From NCBI GenBank assembly GCA_022712475.1, contig JALAGK010000472.1:1-6905 (forward strand): a DNA stretch of 6,905 nucleotides, given 5' to 3'. Within the stretch, counting starts at the first letter, position 1. Every line of letters begins with the position of its first letter. The notes beneath the pieces are model-generated. The model was not told where the DNA came from and did no database searches. It saw only the letters and a program-made list of their open reading frames with translations. The position numbers and the translations under genes were made by a program. Shown piece after piece: positions 1 to 6,905 of this stretch. Source of the stretch: Enterobacteriaceae bacterium. GTDB lineage: Bacteria > Pseudomonadota > Gammaproteobacteria > Enterobacterales > Enterobacteriaceae.

Positions 1-933
1 CACATGGCGGATCTGGACTACGGTGAGCTGCGCGTGTATCCGGGCAACTATGACGAATACATGACCGCCGCAACGCAGGCGCGTGAGCGTCTGCTGGCCG
101 ACAATGCCAAGAAAAAGGCGCAGATTGCGGAGTTGCAGTCTTTTGTTAGCCGCTTTAGCGCTAACGCGTCTAAATCACGCCAGGCAACGTCACGTGCGCG
201 CCAGATTGATAAAATCAAACTCGACGAAGTAAAAGCTTCCAGCCGCCAGAACCCGTTTATCCGCTTTGAGCAGGACAAAAAGCTGTTCCGTAACGCGCTC
301 GAAGTTGAAGCGCTTACCAAAGGTTTTGATGACGGCCCGCTGTTTAAAAACTTCGGTATGTTGCTGGAAGTAGGCGAAAAGCTGGCGGTACTGGGGACTA
401 ACGGCGTGGGTAAATCGACCTTCCTTAAAACCCTGGTAGGTGAGCTGACGCCGGATAATGGCACGGTGAAATGGTCCGAAAATGCGCGCATTGGCTATTA
501 CGCACAGGATCACGCCGCAGATTTTGAGAACGACCTGACGGTGTTTGACTGGATGAGCCAGTGGAAGCAGGAAGGCGATGATGAGCAGGCGGTACGCAGT
601 ATTCTTGGTCGTCTGCTGTTTAGCCAGGATGACATCAAGAAACCGGCAAAAGTATTGTCAGGCGGTGAGAAGGGACGAATGCTGTTTGGCAAGCTGATGA
701 TGCAGCGTCCAAATGTGCTGATTATGGATGAACCCACTACCCACCTGGATAGGGAGTCCATCGAGTCGCTGAACAGGGCGCTGGAGATGTATCAGGGCAC
801 GCTGCTTTTTGTCTCACATGACCGTGAGTTTGTCAGCTCGCTGGCAACCCGCGTTATTGAAATTACGCCGAGCCGCGTGGTGGACTTTGGCGGCGGCTAC
901 GAAGATTACCTGCGCAGCAAAGGTATCGAGTAA
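1..933 (+). CDS. ybiT: ABC-F family ATP-binding protein YbiT (C-terminal part, 5' end outside the window)
   Basis: The frame is open from base 1 and ends in TAA, so the first part of the gene lies upstream. The visible 310 residues match the C-terminal portion of E. coli YbiT (about 530 aa), from the end of the first ATPase domain onward. Counting from the Met at base 4: a charged helical inter-domain linker (about 25-95) as in ABC-F proteins, a Walker [10 protein letters not shown] (131-139), signature LSGGEKGR (218-225), Walker B VLIMDEP (238-244) and switch His272. There is no membrane segment, as expected for ABC-F proteins, which act on the ribosome in the cytoplasm (family knowledge; the exact role of YbiT is poorly defined). 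Odd point: the usual DEPTNHLDM reads DEPTTHLDR, and a nearby Met is also Arg (residues 246, 250, 258). Identification is firm; the effect of those changes is unknown. Confidence 0.95.
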   Translation, partial: HMADLDYGELRVYPGNYDEYMTAATQARERLLADNAKKKAQIAELQSFVSRFSANASKSRQATSRARQIDKIKLDEVKASSRQNPFIRFEQDKKLFRNALEVEALTKGFDDGPLFKNFGMLLEVGEKLAVLGTNGVGKSTFLKTLVGELTPDNGTVKWSENARIGYYAQDHAADFENDLTVFDWMSQWKQEGDDEQAVRSILGRLLFSQDDIKKPAKVLSGGEKGRMLFGKLMMQRPNVLIMDEPTTHLDRESIESLNRALEMYQGTLLFVSHDREFVSSLATRVIEITPSRVVDFGGGYEDYLRSKGIE

Positions 934-940
934 GTTTCTC

Positions 941-970
941 ATGCGCCCCAGTCGGGGCGCATTATTTTTT
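941..970 (+). terminator. Rho-independent terminator of ybiT
   Basis: A perfect 9-bp stem, ATGCGCCCC (941-949) and GGGGCGCAT (954-962), closes an AGTC tetraloop and is followed by a T-rich run, with a second T-rich stretch to about 983. It starts 7 bases after the ybiT stop. Read on the minus strand, the same hairpin lies about 20 bases past the moeB stop but has no U-tract after it, so it should be a good terminator for ybiT and a weaker, possibly Rho-assisted, 3' boundary for moeAB. Confidence 0.92.
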
Positions 971-982
971 CTGTTTTTCTTT

Positions 983-1768
983 TCAACCACTAACGCGCTC
1001 GTCCAGCGAAACATCACCATCCCCACACACCTCACAATGCGGATTGCGCGCAAGCTTCATCTCCCGAAACTGCCCGCGCATGGCGTCCATCATCAGAATC
1101 CTGCCAGTAATCGGTGTGCCATAACCGCTAAGTACCTTAATTGCCTCCAGTGCCTGTATGGAGCCAATTGCGCCCACCAGCGGCGACATCACGCCCGCTT
1201 CCACACAAGTCAGCGCATTGTCGCCAAAAAGGCGGCTCAGGCAGCGATAGCAGGGTTCGTCAGGCTGGTAAGTAAATACCGACACCTGACCTTCCATACG
1301 AATTGCCGCACCTGAGACCAGGGGGACTTTAGCGGCGAAACAGGCACGGTTAAGCTGATTGCGAATCTCGACATTATCGGTGCAATCAAGCACCAGGTCA
1401 TGGCGCGCTACGGTTGCGGCAAGCTCGCTCTCGTCGAGAAGGCGGCCAAGCGTTTCAAGACGCACGTGTGGATTAATAGCCGCCAGCGCGTCTCGCGCGG
1501 AATCGACCTTAAGGCGGTCAATATCGGCATCATGGTGTAGAGTCTGGCGCTGGAGGTTGGAGAGCGCCACGGTGTCGAAATCCAGCAGCGTCATGGCGCC
1601 TACGCCAGCAGCAGCCAGATATTGTGCCGCAGCGCAGCCCAGCCCACCCAGGCCGACCACCAGTACCGTTGAGGCTTTGAGACGCTCCTGACCGTCGAAG
1701 TCGAAATCACGCAGGATTATCTGGCGGTTATAGCGCAGCATCTCCTCATCGCTAAGCTCCACCGGCAT
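983..1768 (-). CDS. moeB: Molybdopterin-synthase adenylyltransferase MoeB
   Basis: A 261-aa cytoplasmic E1-like enzyme that uses ATP to adenylate the C-terminal glycine of MoaD, allowing MoaD to be thiocarboxylated for molybdopterin synthesis. Seen in the translation: conserved Arg15 in the N-terminal RYNRQ, nucleotide-binding GLGGLG (39-44), Arg74 and Lys87 at expected positions, DCTDN (128-132) with the Asp131 equivalent of the catalytic Asp of E. coli, zinc-binding pairs C173/C176 (CYRC) and C245/C248 (CEVC), and the conserved Cys188. There is no C-terminal rhodanese domain, as in E. coli MoeB. The ATG at 1768 was chosen because it matches the family N-terminus and follows GGAGG; the frame stays open upstream, but there it overlaps moeA. 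It starts one base after the moeA stop, implying translational coupling. The protein continues about a dozen residues past the point where E. coli MoeB ends. Confidence 0.96.
   Translation of the reverse strand: MPVELSDEEMLRYNRQIILRDFDFDGQERLKASTVLVVGLGGLGCAAAQYLAAAGVGAMTLLDFDTVALSNLQRQTLHHDADIDRLKVDSARDALAAINPHVRLETLGRLLDESELAATVARHDLVLDCTDNVEIRNQLNRACFAAKVPLVSGAAIRMEGQVSVFTYQPDEPCYRCLSRLFGDNALTCVEAGVMSPLVGAIGSIQALEAIKVLSGYGTPITGRILMMDAMRGQFREMKLARNPHCEVCGDGDVSLDERVSG
1174..1181 (-). other. Chi octamer (GCTGGTGG) in moeB
   Basis: An exact RecBCD Chi sequence, read on the minus strand. It is frequent in enterobacterial chromosomes and here falls within coding sequence, so it may be coincidental. 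Confidence 0.6.
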
Positions 1769-1769
1769 A

Positions 1770-3002
1770 TCAGCCTCCGAATAAATGGTTAAACGGCTGC
1801 ACATCGACCCATTCACCTGGCTCAACGCTGCCGCGCTCGCGCTCCAGCACAATGAAGCAGTTGCCCTGGCTAAACGAGCTAAAGATGTGTGAGCCCTGAT
1901 GACCGGTGCAGACAACTTCCAGCTGGCCGTCCTGGGCGGTACGCAATATGCCACGCTGGAAGTCGAGACGACCCGGTGATTTTTTCAGCTTTTGTGCTGC
2001 GCGCACTTTAAACGTTGGTGGCAGGGGGGTGGCGCGCTGGCCGCTGAGTTTGGCTAACAGCGGTTGCACCAGTTGATAAAAGGTTGCCGCCGCAGAGACC
2101 GGGTTACCGGGCAGGCCGCAGAACCAGCTGTGTTGCAGGCGACCAAAGGCGAAAGGCTTACCCGGTTTAATGGCAAGCTTCCAGAAGCCGATTTCCCCCA
2201 GTTCATCGAGGATCTGTTTGGTGTAGTCGGCTTCCCCAACGGAAACGCCGCCGGAGCTGAGTACTAGATCTGCTTGCGCATCGGCACGCAGGAAGGTGTC
2301 GCGCAGCGCCTGAGGGTCGTCGCGCACAATTCCCAGGTTGATCACCTCGCAGCCAAGCTGTTCAAGCATCAGGTGTACCGCCAGGCGGTTGGTATCGTAA
2401 ATCTGCCCTTTAGCCAGCGGTTGGCCCGGTAGCTGTAGCTCATCACCGGTGGAGAACACAGCGACGCGAAGACGGCGCACCACAGGTACTTGCGCAATAC
2501 CGAGCGAGGCCAGTAGCGGCAGTTCAGCGGCGCTCAGGCGGGTTCCGGCTTCAAGTACTGTGGCGCCCTGACGAATATCTTCACCGCTGCGGCGAATGTT
2601 CTGGCCTGCTTTAACCGGTGCGTTAAAGCGAATACCATCGTCGGTTTCTTCGGTGTCTTCCTGCATGACTACCGCTTCACAACCCGCAGGGACGGGGGCC
2701 CCGGTCATAATGCGCACACAGGTACCCGCAGGCCAGTCCCCCTGAAACGGCTGCCCGGCAAAGGCTTTTCCTGCAACGGGAAGCCGTGCGCCGTCAGCAA
2801 GATCGGCCAGGCGTACGCCGTAGCCGTCCATTGCTGCATTATCAAAGCCGGGAACATCGAGCGGCGATGTTATCGCGCTCGCAGTGACGCGTCCGAATGC
2901 CTGGAGCAGTGCGAGCATTTCGCTTTCGGTAATGGGTGTCAGGCGGGTGAGCATCTGCTCAAGGGCGGCGTCAAGCGGGATCAGGCCAGCAGTAAAATCC
3001 AT
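1770..3002 (-). CDS. moeA: Molybdopterin molybdenumtransferase MoeA
   Basis: A 410-aa cytoplasmic enzyme (E. coli form 411 aa) that catalyses molybdate insertion into adenylylated molybdopterin, the last general step of molybdenum cofactor synthesis. Residues important in E. coli MoeA appear at the same positions: Asp59 in FDNAAMDGY, Thr100 in MTGAPVP, Asp142 in GEDIR, Glu188 in STGDEL, Asp228, Asp259 in SVGEADYTK, Lys275 and Lys279, and Pro298/Pro301 in GLPGNPVS. The central MoCF/MogA-like domain (about 178-320) and a C-terminal beta domain (about 330-410) are intact. The ATG at 3002 is preceded by AGGAG with 9-base spacing and gives the family N-terminus MDFT; an in-frame GTG six codons upstream would bury that site. 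First gene of the moeA-moeB operon, divergent from iaaA. In E. coli, moe expression is reported to rise anaerobically through ArcA and NarL. Confidence 0.97.
   Translation of the reverse strand: MDFTAGLIPLDAALEQMLTRLTPITESEMLALLQAFGRVTASAITSPLDVPGFDNAAMDGYGVRLADLADGARLPVAGKAFAGQPFQGDWPAGTCVRIMTGAPVPAGCEAVVMQEDTEETDDGIRFNAPVKAGQNIRRSGEDIRQGATVLEAGTRLSAAELPLLASLGIAQVPVVRRLRVAVFSTGDELQLPGQPLAKGQIYDTNRLAVHLMLEQLGCEVINLGIVRDDPQALRDTFLRADAQADLVLSSGGVSVGEADYTKQILDELGEIGFWKLAIKPGKPFAFGRLQHSWFCGLPGNPVSAAATFYQLVQPLLAKLSGQRATPLPPTFKVRAAQKLKKSPGRLDFQRGILRTAQDGQLEVVCTGHQGSHIFSSFSQGNCFIVLERERGSVEPGEWVDVQPFNHLFGG
1774..1778 (-). promoter_or_regulatory. moeB ribosome binding site inside the 3' end of moeA
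   Basis: GGAGG on the minus strand overlaps the last Gly-Gly codons of moeA and sits 5 bases before the moeB ATG; the moeA TGA lies between them. The arrangement lets ribosomes finishing moeA start moeB at once, which supports the chosen moeB start over the longer open frame. Confidence 0.85.
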
Positions 3003-3042
3003 CGAAGTACACTCCTGCACGGGAAATCGGTCATAGCCCGTT

Positions 3043-3048
3043 ATTATG
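3043..3048 (-). promoter_or_regulatory. Possible -10 element for moeA
   Basis: CATAAT on the minus strand matches TATAAT at 5 of 6 positions and would start transcription near 3036, giving a leader of about 34 bases with the moeA ribosome binding site inside it. No good -35 hexamer lies 16-18 bases upstream (TTCTGC at best), so if real the promoter probably depends on an activator. Confidence 0.3.
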
Positions 3049-3103
3049 GCAGAAAGCGCCGCCTGGCAGAATGACCGCTTTTGGGAGAGAGGGATGCAGC
3101 TAA

Positions 3104-3122
3104 TTCTTTACAACCAATTTAC
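3104..3122 (-). promoter_or_regulatory. Tandem 11-base-spaced repeat resembling an ArcA box
   Basis: On the minus strand GTAAATTG (3122-3115) and GTAAAGAA (3111-3104) form a direct repeat with an 11-base period. On the plus strand it reads as two TTTACA hexamers, at 3107 and 3118. ArcA sites are direct repeats of about GTTAATTA with this period; the matches are 6 of 8 and 5 of 8. The site covers the iaaA -35 and lies roughly 70-85 bases upstream of the possible moeA start, which would fit repression of iaaA and activation of moeA. This is a hypothesis only. Confidence 0.28.
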
Positions 3123-3135
3123 ATCTTCTTATATT
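3107..3135 (+). promoter_or_regulatory. Sigma-70 promoter for the iaaA-gsi operon
   Basis: TTTACA (3107-3112) and TATATT (3130-3135) each match the sigma-70 consensus at 5 of 6 positions with the ideal 17-base spacing. Transcription would start near 3142, giving a leader of about 70 bases before iaaA. There is no TGn extension of the -10. Confidence 0.7.
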
Positions 3136-3212
3136 CACAAATCGAATGTGCCAGCAGTAAAAAGCATGATATCTCTGGTAAAACACCGGAAAACGCAACT
3201 GAGTGATGTCTT

Positions 3213-4148
3213 ATGGAAACAGCGGTAATTGCTATTCACGGCGGTGCGGGCGCGATTTCGCGTGAGCACATGAGTGCTGCGCAGGAACAGCGTTATATCC
3301 AGGCTTTGTCAGAAATAGTGGAGGCCGGACAGAAAATCCTGTCCGATGGCGGTAGTGCGCTGGATGCGGTCACTGAGGCCGTGCGACTGCTAGAAGAGTG
3401 TCCATTATTTAATGCGGGAATTGGTTCAGTGTTTACACATGACGGTACGCATGAGCTGGATGCCTGCATTATGGAGGGCGCCTCACTTAACGCCGGGGCA
3501 GTGGCGGGCGTAAGCCGTCTGCGTAACCCGGTGCTGGCCGCACGGCTGGTGATGGAACAAAGCCCACATGTGCTGCTGGTGGGCGAGGGGGCCGAGCAGT
3601 TTGCTGCCGAACACGGTATGCCCTGGGTTGAACCGTCGCTGTTCTCAACGCCGGAGCGCCTGGCGCAGCTTCAACTGGCGCAGGGGCAGGTTGTGCTTGA
3701 TCATGATATCAATGCACCGCTCGATCCTGACCGCAAGTTTGGCACGGTCGGTGCGGTGGCGCTTGACCTGCACGGTAACCTGGCAGCAGCAACCTCTACC
3801 GGCGGAATGACCAACAAACTGCCTGGGCGAGTGGGGGACTCACCGCTGGTGGGGGCGGGCTGTTACGCGAACAATGCCAATGCCGCTATCTCTTGTACCG
3901 GCACGGGTGAGCTATTTATGCGCACGCTTGCCGCCTACGATATCGCCGCGCTGATGGAATACCGAGGCCTGAGCCTGCAACAGGCCACCGAGCGTGTCAT
4001 CATGGAAAAAATCCCGGCCCTTGGCGGCAGCGGTGGCGCGATTGCTGTCGATAACCAGGGCAACGTGGCGTTGCCTTTTAACAGCGAAGGTATGTACCGC
4101 GCCTTTGCTCACGTTGGCGATGCGCCAACGGTTGGTATTTACCAGTAA
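3213..4148 (+). CDS. iaaA: Isoaspartyl peptidase / L-asparaginase IaaA
   Basis: A 311-aa Ntn hydrolase of the plant-type asparaginase family (E. coli IaaA, formerly YbiK, 321 aa). It cleaves beta-aspartyl dipeptides and, more weakly, L-asparagine. The precursor cuts itself before the nucleophile Thr, here Thr178 in FGTVGAV, giving an alpha chain (1-177) and a beta chain (178-311). The family motifs IHGGAGA near the N-terminus, [26 protein letters not shown] (substrate-binding Arg and Asp) and CTGTGE are intact. There is no signal peptide, so it is cytoplasmic. The C-terminus stops after GIYQ, about ten residues short of E. coli. The start matches the family ([11 protein letters not shown]), but the ribosome binding site is weak: only GAGTGA about 6 bases upstream. 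First gene of the operon, 13 bases before gsiA. The E. coli homologue is reported as CysB-dependent and linked to glutathione use as a sulfur source. Confidence 0.96.
   Translation: METAVIAIHGGAGAISREHMSAAQEQRYIQALSEIVEAGQKILSDGGSALDAVTEAVRLLEECPLFNAGIGSVFTHDGTHELDACIMEGASLNAGAVAGVSRLRNPVLAARLVMEQSPHVLLVGEGAEQFAAEHGMPWVEPSLFSTPERLAQLQLAQGQVVLDHDINAPLDPDRKFGTVGAVALDLHGNLAAATSTGGMTNKLPGRVGDSPLVGAGCYANNANAAISCTGTGELFMRTLAAYDIAALMEYRGLSLQQATERVIMEKIPALGGSGGAIAVDNQGNVALPFNSEGMYRAFAHVGDAPTVGIYQ
3575..3582 (+). other. Chi octamer (GCTGGTGG) in iaaA
   Basis: An exact RecBCD Chi sequence on the plus strand, lying over Leu-Val-Gly codons of iaaA. Confidence 0.6.
3845..3852 (+). other. Second Chi octamer (GCTGGTGG) in iaaA
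   Basis: Another exact Chi copy 270 bases after the first and in the same orientation, again over Leu-Val-Gly codons (in SPLVGAG). Both copies can be explained by common codons. Confidence 0.6.
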
Positions 4149-4151
4149 ATC

Positions 4152-4157
4152 AGGAGG
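4152..4157 (+). promoter_or_regulatory. Strong ribosome binding site of gsiA
   Basis: AGGAGG lies 4 bases before the GTG at 4162 and just after the iaaA stop. It decides the gsiA start, which is not ATG and lies well inside a longer open frame. Confidence 0.85.
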
Positions 4158-4161
4158 CAGC

Positions 4162-6024
4162 GTGCCCCACAGCGGTGAACTGGCGCAGGACCATGTACTG
4201 TCGGTAAGCAATCTGAATGTAAGCTTTCGCCAGCAACAGCAGGTAACACAGGCCGTGCGCGGTCTGTCGTTCTCGCTTGCCCGCGGTGAAACGCTGGCTA
4301 TCGTTGGCGAGTCCGGCTCGGGTAAGTCGGTCAGTGCGCTGGCGCTGATGCGCCTGCTTGATGCGCAAAGCAGCGAGATCAAAAGCGGGCCGCTGTTGGT
4401 GCGCCGGCGCAACCGCCACGTGGTGGATTTGCGCGAATTGAGTCGCCATGAAATGCGCAGTGTGCGTGGCGCGGATGTGGCGATGATCTTCCAGGAGCCG
4501 ATGACCTCGCTTAACCCGGTGCTCACTGTGGGTGAGCAAATTGCCGAGTCTATCCGCCTGCATCAGGGGCTCAGCCACCGTGACGCACGTACAGAGGCAA
4601 AGCGTATGCTGGACCTGGTACGCATTCCTGGCTCGCGGCTGGTGCTGGGGCGCTATCCGCATCAGCTCTCAGGCGGTATGCGCCAGCGCGTGATGATTGC
4701 AATGGCGCTCTCCTGTCGTCCGGCGGTGCTTATTGCCGACGAACCCACTACCGCACTGGATGTCACTATCCAGGCACAAATCTTACAGCTTATCGGCGTG
4801 CTACAGCGCGAAATGGAGATGGGCGTTATCTTCATTACGCACGATATGGGCGTGGTGGCCGAAATTGCCGACCGCGTACTGGTCATGTACCAGGGCGAGG
4901 CGGTGGAAAGCGGGCCGGTAGAGCAGATTTTCACCGCTCCACAGCATCCTTATACTCGTGCGCTACTGGCCGCAGTGCCGCGTCTTGGCGAGATGAACGG
5001 CAGCGATTTACCGCGCCGCTTTGCGCTCGCTACCCCTGATACTACGTTACCTGAGACGATGCCAGCCGAGCAGGACACCGTGCCACCGGGCAGTAAGCCG
5101 ATTCTACAGGTTCGCGACCTCACCACACGCTTTGCGCTGCGTGGCGGAATTTTTAACCGCGTTAATCGTATGGTGCATGCGGTTGAGAAAATCAGCTTTG
5201 ACCTGTGGCCGGGCGAAACGCTGGGGCTTGTGGGCGAGTCTGGCTGCGGCAAATCCACCACCGGGCGGGCTCTGCTGCGTCTGGTTGAGAGCCAGGGCGG
5301 AAGCATCACCTTCAACGGCCAGCGTATCGATAAACTCTCCTCACACCGTCTACAGGCGCTACGGCGCGATATTCAGGTGATTTTTCAGGACCCGTGGGCG
5401 TCACTCGACCCGCGTCTAACCGTGGGCTATTCCATCATGGAGCCGCTGCTGGTTCACGGCGTTGCCCGCGAAGAAGCCCAGGCACGCACAGCCTGGCTAC
5501 TGGAGCGCGTAGGGTTAAACGCGGCCCATGCCTGGCGTTACCCGCACGAGTTTTCCGGTGGCCAGCGCCAGCGCATCTGTATTGCCCGGGCATTGGCGCT
5601 CAATCCCAAAGTGGTGATTGCCGATGAGTCGGTCTCGGCACTGGATGTGTCTATTCGCGCGCAAATTATCAATTTGTTGATGGACTTGCAGCGCGAACTG
5701 GGTATTGCGTTTTTGTTTATTTCACACGATATGGCGGTGGTTGAGCGTATCAGCCACCGGGTTGCGGTGATGTACCTGGGGCAGATAGTCGAAATTGGCC
5801 CAAGGCGCGCGGTGTTTGAAAACCCGCAGCATCCCTACACCCGCAGGTTAATGGCGGCGGTGCCCGTTGCTGACCCGACCCATCGTCGCCCGCATGGTGT
5901 GCTACTGTCTGACGAACTGCCCGGCGTGACGCGCAGACTGGGAGATAACCCGCCTGTTGTCATGCTTGAGCGCGTCGGCCCGGACCACTTTGTCGCGCAC
6001 ACTCAGGATACCAATCGCATGTAG
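4162..6024 (+). CDS. gsiA: Glutathione import ATP-binding protein GsiA (two fused ATPase domains)
   Basis: A 620-aa cytoplasmic double ATPase that would drive the GsiBCD glutathione importer (E. coli GsiA, formerly YliA, 623 aa). Domain 1: Walker A GESGSGKS (49-56), Q-loop Gln111, signature LSGGMRQR (169-176), Walker B VLIADE (189-194), His228. Domain 2: Walker [10 protein letters not shown] (358-366), Gln409, signature FSGGQRQR (464-471), Walker B VVIADE (484-489), His522. Each is followed by the peptide-transporter C-terminal motif PQHPYTR (259-266 and 555-561 region). A less conserved, Pro/Thr-rich linker spans about 275-315. All catalytic residues are present, so both sites should hydrolyse ATP. 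The GTG start was chosen because it gives the family N-terminus (PHSGEL) right after a strong AGGAGG; the frame is open upstream within iaaA, but that stretch does not resemble GsiA. Small difference: Cys362 where E. coli has Ser in the second Walker A. Confidence 0.96.
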   Translation: MPHSGELAQDHVLSVSNLNVSFRQQQQVTQAVRGLSFSLARGETLAIVGESGSGKSVSALALMRLLDAQSSEIKSGPLLVRRRNRHVVDLRELSRHEMRSVRGADVAMIFQEPMTSLNPVLTVGEQIAESIRLHQGLSHRDARTEAKRMLDLVRIPGSRLVLGRYPHQLSGGMRQRVMIAMALSCRPAVLIADEPTTALDVTIQAQILQLIGVLQREMEMGVIFITHDMGVVAEIADRVLVMYQGEAVESGPVEQIFTAPQHPYTRALLAAVPRLGEMNGSDLPRRFALATPDTTLPETMPAEQDTVPPGSKPILQVRDLTTRFALRGGIFNRVNRMVHAVEKISFDLWPGETLGLVGESGCGKSTTGRALLRLVESQGGSITFNGQRIDKLSSHRLQALRRDIQVIFQDPWASLDPRLTVGYSIMEPLLVHGVAREEAQARTAWLLERVGLNAAHAWRYPHEFSGGQRQRICIARALALNPKVVIADESVSALDVSIRAQIINLLMDLQRELGIAFLFISHDMAVVERISHRVAVMYLGQIVEIGPRRAVFENPQHPYTRRLMAAVPVADPTHRRPHGVLLSDELPGVTRRLGDNPPVVMLERVGPDHFVAHTQDTNRM

Positions 6025-6039
6025 CACAACACAACTCAC

Positions 6040-6056
6040 GCCGGGCGGTTGCCGGC
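6040..6056 (+). other. GC-rich hairpin between gsiA and gsiB
   Basis: GCCGG (6040-6044) and CCGGC (6052-6056) can pair over a 7-base loop, and one further C-G pair with a bulge is possible. No T-run follows, so it is not an intrinsic terminator. It lies in the 59-base gap between the ATPase gene and the binding-protein gene, where such hairpins can act as RNA-stabilising or processing sites; that role is inferred. The sequence does not fit the REP consensus well. Confidence 0.45.
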
Positions 6057-6071
6057 AAGACAGGGAATCAC

Positions 6072-6077
6072 AGGAGA
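6072..6077 (+). promoter_or_regulatory. gsiB ribosome binding site
   Basis: AGGAGA lies 6 bases before the ATG at 6084, a near-ideal site that fits high expression of a periplasmic binding protein. Confidence 0.8.
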
Positions 6078-6083
6078 ATAACG

Positions 6084-6905
6084 ATGACACACTCTACCGC
6101 GCGCCGCTGGCTTGCTGTTGCCGCGCTGGCTTCCTCCACTGCCGTGTCGCTGCCCGCCTTTGCAGCCAAAGATGTGGTGGTGGCCGTTGGTTCAAACTTC
6201 ACTACGCTTGATCCATATGATGCGAACGACACGCTGTCGCAGGCGGTGGCCAAGTCGTTCTACCAGGGCTTATTTGGCCTTGATAAAGATATGAAACTGC
6301 AAAACGTGTTGGCAGAGAGCTATAGCGTGTCTGAGGATGGTAAAGTCTATACCGTTAAACTTCGCCAGGGCGTGAAATTCCAGGATGGCAGTGATTTTAA
6401 CGCCGAGGCGGTGAAAGCTAACCTCGACAGGGCCAGTAACCCTGACAGCCACCTTAAGCGCTATAACCTGTATAAAAATATCGCCAGTACCGAGGTGGTT
6501 GACCCACAGACGGTAGAGATCACGCTTAAAACACCGTTCTCAGCGTTTATCAATATTCTTGCCCACCCGGCAACAGCCATGATCTCTCCGGCAGCGCTAA
6601 AAAAATACGGCAAAGACATTGGCTTTCATCCGGTCGGCACCGGGCCATATCAGTTTGAGACCTGGAACCAGACTGACTTTGTGAAAGTCGCTAAATTCCC
6701 AGGATACTGGCAAAAAGGGCTGCCAAAGCTCGACACTATTACCTGGCGTCCGGTAGTGGATAACAATACCCGCGCTGCCATGTTGCAAACCGGCGAAGCT
6801 AACTTTGCTTTCCCGGTACCGTTTGAGCAAGCGACCAGGCTTGAAAAGGATCCGAAACTGGCGCTGGTTGCCACGCCGTCCATTATGCAGCGCTATATCA
6901 GTATG
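6084..6905 (+). CDS. gsiB: Glutathione-binding periplasmic protein GsiB (N-terminal part, 3' end outside the window)
   Basis: The frame is open to the last base, giving 274 residues of a protein that is about 512 aa in E. coli (formerly YliB). It belongs to the peptide/nickel-binding extracellular solute-binding family 5 and would deliver glutathione to the GsiCD channel. A Sec signal peptide is clear: Arg7-Arg8, a hydrophobic core to about residue 23, and AFA before Ala28 as the likely cleavage site. The mature protein starts [12 protein letters not shown] and carries family-typical stretches: [16 protein letters not shown], the [22 protein letters not shown] segment, NLYKNIA, and HPVGTGPY with WNQTDF. 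There is no lipobox Cys, so it is a soluble periplasmic protein. The signal peptide differs from E. coli while the mature part is very similar, as is common. It follows gsiA after 59 bases with its own strong ribosome binding site; gsiC and gsiD are expected downstream. Confidence 0.95.
   Translation, partial: MTHSTARRWLAVAALASSTAVSLPAFAAKDVVVAVGSNFTTLDPYDANDTLSQAVAKSFYQGLFGLDKDMKLQNVLAESYSVSEDGKVYTVKLRQGVKFQDGSDFNAEAVKANLDRASNPDSHLKRYNLYKNIASTEVVDPQTVEITLKTPFSAFINILAHPATAMISPAALKKYGKDIGFHPVGTGPYQFETWNQTDFVKVAKFPGYWQKGLPKLDTITWRPVVDNNTRAAMLQTGEANFAFPVPFEQATRLEKDPKLALVATPSIMQRYISM

Larger units (their letters stand above)
3003..3212. promoter_or_regulatory. Divergent control region between moeA and iaaA
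   Basis: These 210 bases carry no convincing gene and separate two diverging operons. The middle (about 3101-3150) is A+T-rich compared with the flanking genes. It holds the predicted iaaA promoter, a possible moeA -10 element and a tandem TTTACA repeat, annotated separately. In E. coli, the equivalent region serves moeAB (ArcA/NarL reported) and the CysB-dependent ybiK(iaaA)-gsi operon. I could not pick out a CysB site, because its consensus is too degenerate to read by eye. Confidence 0.85.

Noticed and set aside
739..777. The YbiT substitutions taken as proof of a non-functional or new-function ATPase
   Set aside because: Walker A, signature, the catalytic Glu of Walker B and the switch His are intact, and Thr is tolerated at the first position in many other ABC ATPases; only a check of the changes is warranted.
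809..1315. 168-codon plus-strand open frame spanning the end of ybiT, the terminator and the end of moeB
   Set aside because: It crosses a strong terminator and is antisense to conserved moeB codons; its composition is that of a shadow frame.
1769..1954. Longer MoeB reading from an upstream in-frame start at 1954
   Set aside because: The extra 62 residues lie within moeA in another frame and do not resemble MoeB. The ATG at 1768 has a GGAGG site and matches the family N-terminus.
3136..3150. CACA-N7-TGTG dyad just after the iaaA -10, considered as a CRP site
   Set aside because: CRP sites read TGTGA-N6-TCACA; here the half-sites are in the reverse order and the match does not extend beyond four bases.
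3046..3228. 60-codon plus-strand open frame across the moeA-iaaA control region
   Set aside because: It has no ribosome binding site, starts upstream of the predicted promoter, runs into iaaA in another frame and resembles no protein I know.
3994..4161. Longer GsiA reading from an in-frame ATG at 3994
   Set aside because: The added 56 residues overlap the end of iaaA and do not resemble GsiA. GTG at 4162 follows AGGAGG and gives the conserved N-terminus.
3912..4526. 204-codon minus-strand open frame opposite iaaA/gsiA
   Set aside because: It lies antisense to two well-conserved genes and contains no recognisable domain; long antisense frames are expected in GC-rich coding DNA.
6040..6056. 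GC hairpin after gsiA considered as a REP/BIME element or a terminator
   Set aside because: It lacks the longer conserved REP palindrome and has no T-run, and gsiB is expected to be in the same operon.

Overview
The window looks like ordinary chromosomal core sequence from an enterobacterium (order Enterobacterales). The translated proteins closely resemble Escherichia coli YbiT, MoeB, MoeA, IaaA, GsiA and GsiB, with enough differences to suggest a related genus rather than E. coli. There are no RNA genes, insertion sequences, CRISPR repeats or phage genes. Identifications come from recalled family sequences and visible motifs, not from a database search.

Layout. Positions 1-933 (+) hold the C-terminal part of ybiT, an ABC-F ATPase, followed by a strong intrinsic terminator (941-970). 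Convergent to it, on the minus strand, is the moeA-moeB operon (moeA 3002-1770, moeB 1768-983), which serves molybdenum cofactor synthesis. The two genes are separated by one base, and the moeB ribosome binding site lies inside the end of moeA. A 210-base divergent control region (3003-3212) carries a near-consensus sigma-70 promoter for the plus-strand operon. That operon runs iaaA (3213-4148), gsiA (4162-6024) and gsiB (6084 to the window end, incomplete). In E. coli, gsiC and gsiD follow; here they would lie beyond the window.

How the genes work together. MoeB adenylates the MoaD subunit of molybdopterin synthase so that it can be charged with sulfur. MoeA later inserts molybdate into the adenylylated pterin. 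On the other side, GsiB binds glutathione in the periplasm and GsiA supplies ATP hydrolysis for its import. IaaA is a self-cleaving Ntn hydrolase that acts on isoaspartyl dipeptides, and its gene is the first of the import operon, which links peptide uptake to peptide breakdown.

I found no new biological system. The points most worth checking are: three clustered substitutions in the second Walker B/D-loop region of ybiT, all explicable as A:T to C:G transversions; a tandem 11-base-spaced repeat that overlaps the iaaA -35 element and resembles an ArcA box; the direct ybiT/moeB junction, where E. coli K-12 has several intervening genes; and a GC hairpin just ahead of gsiB.
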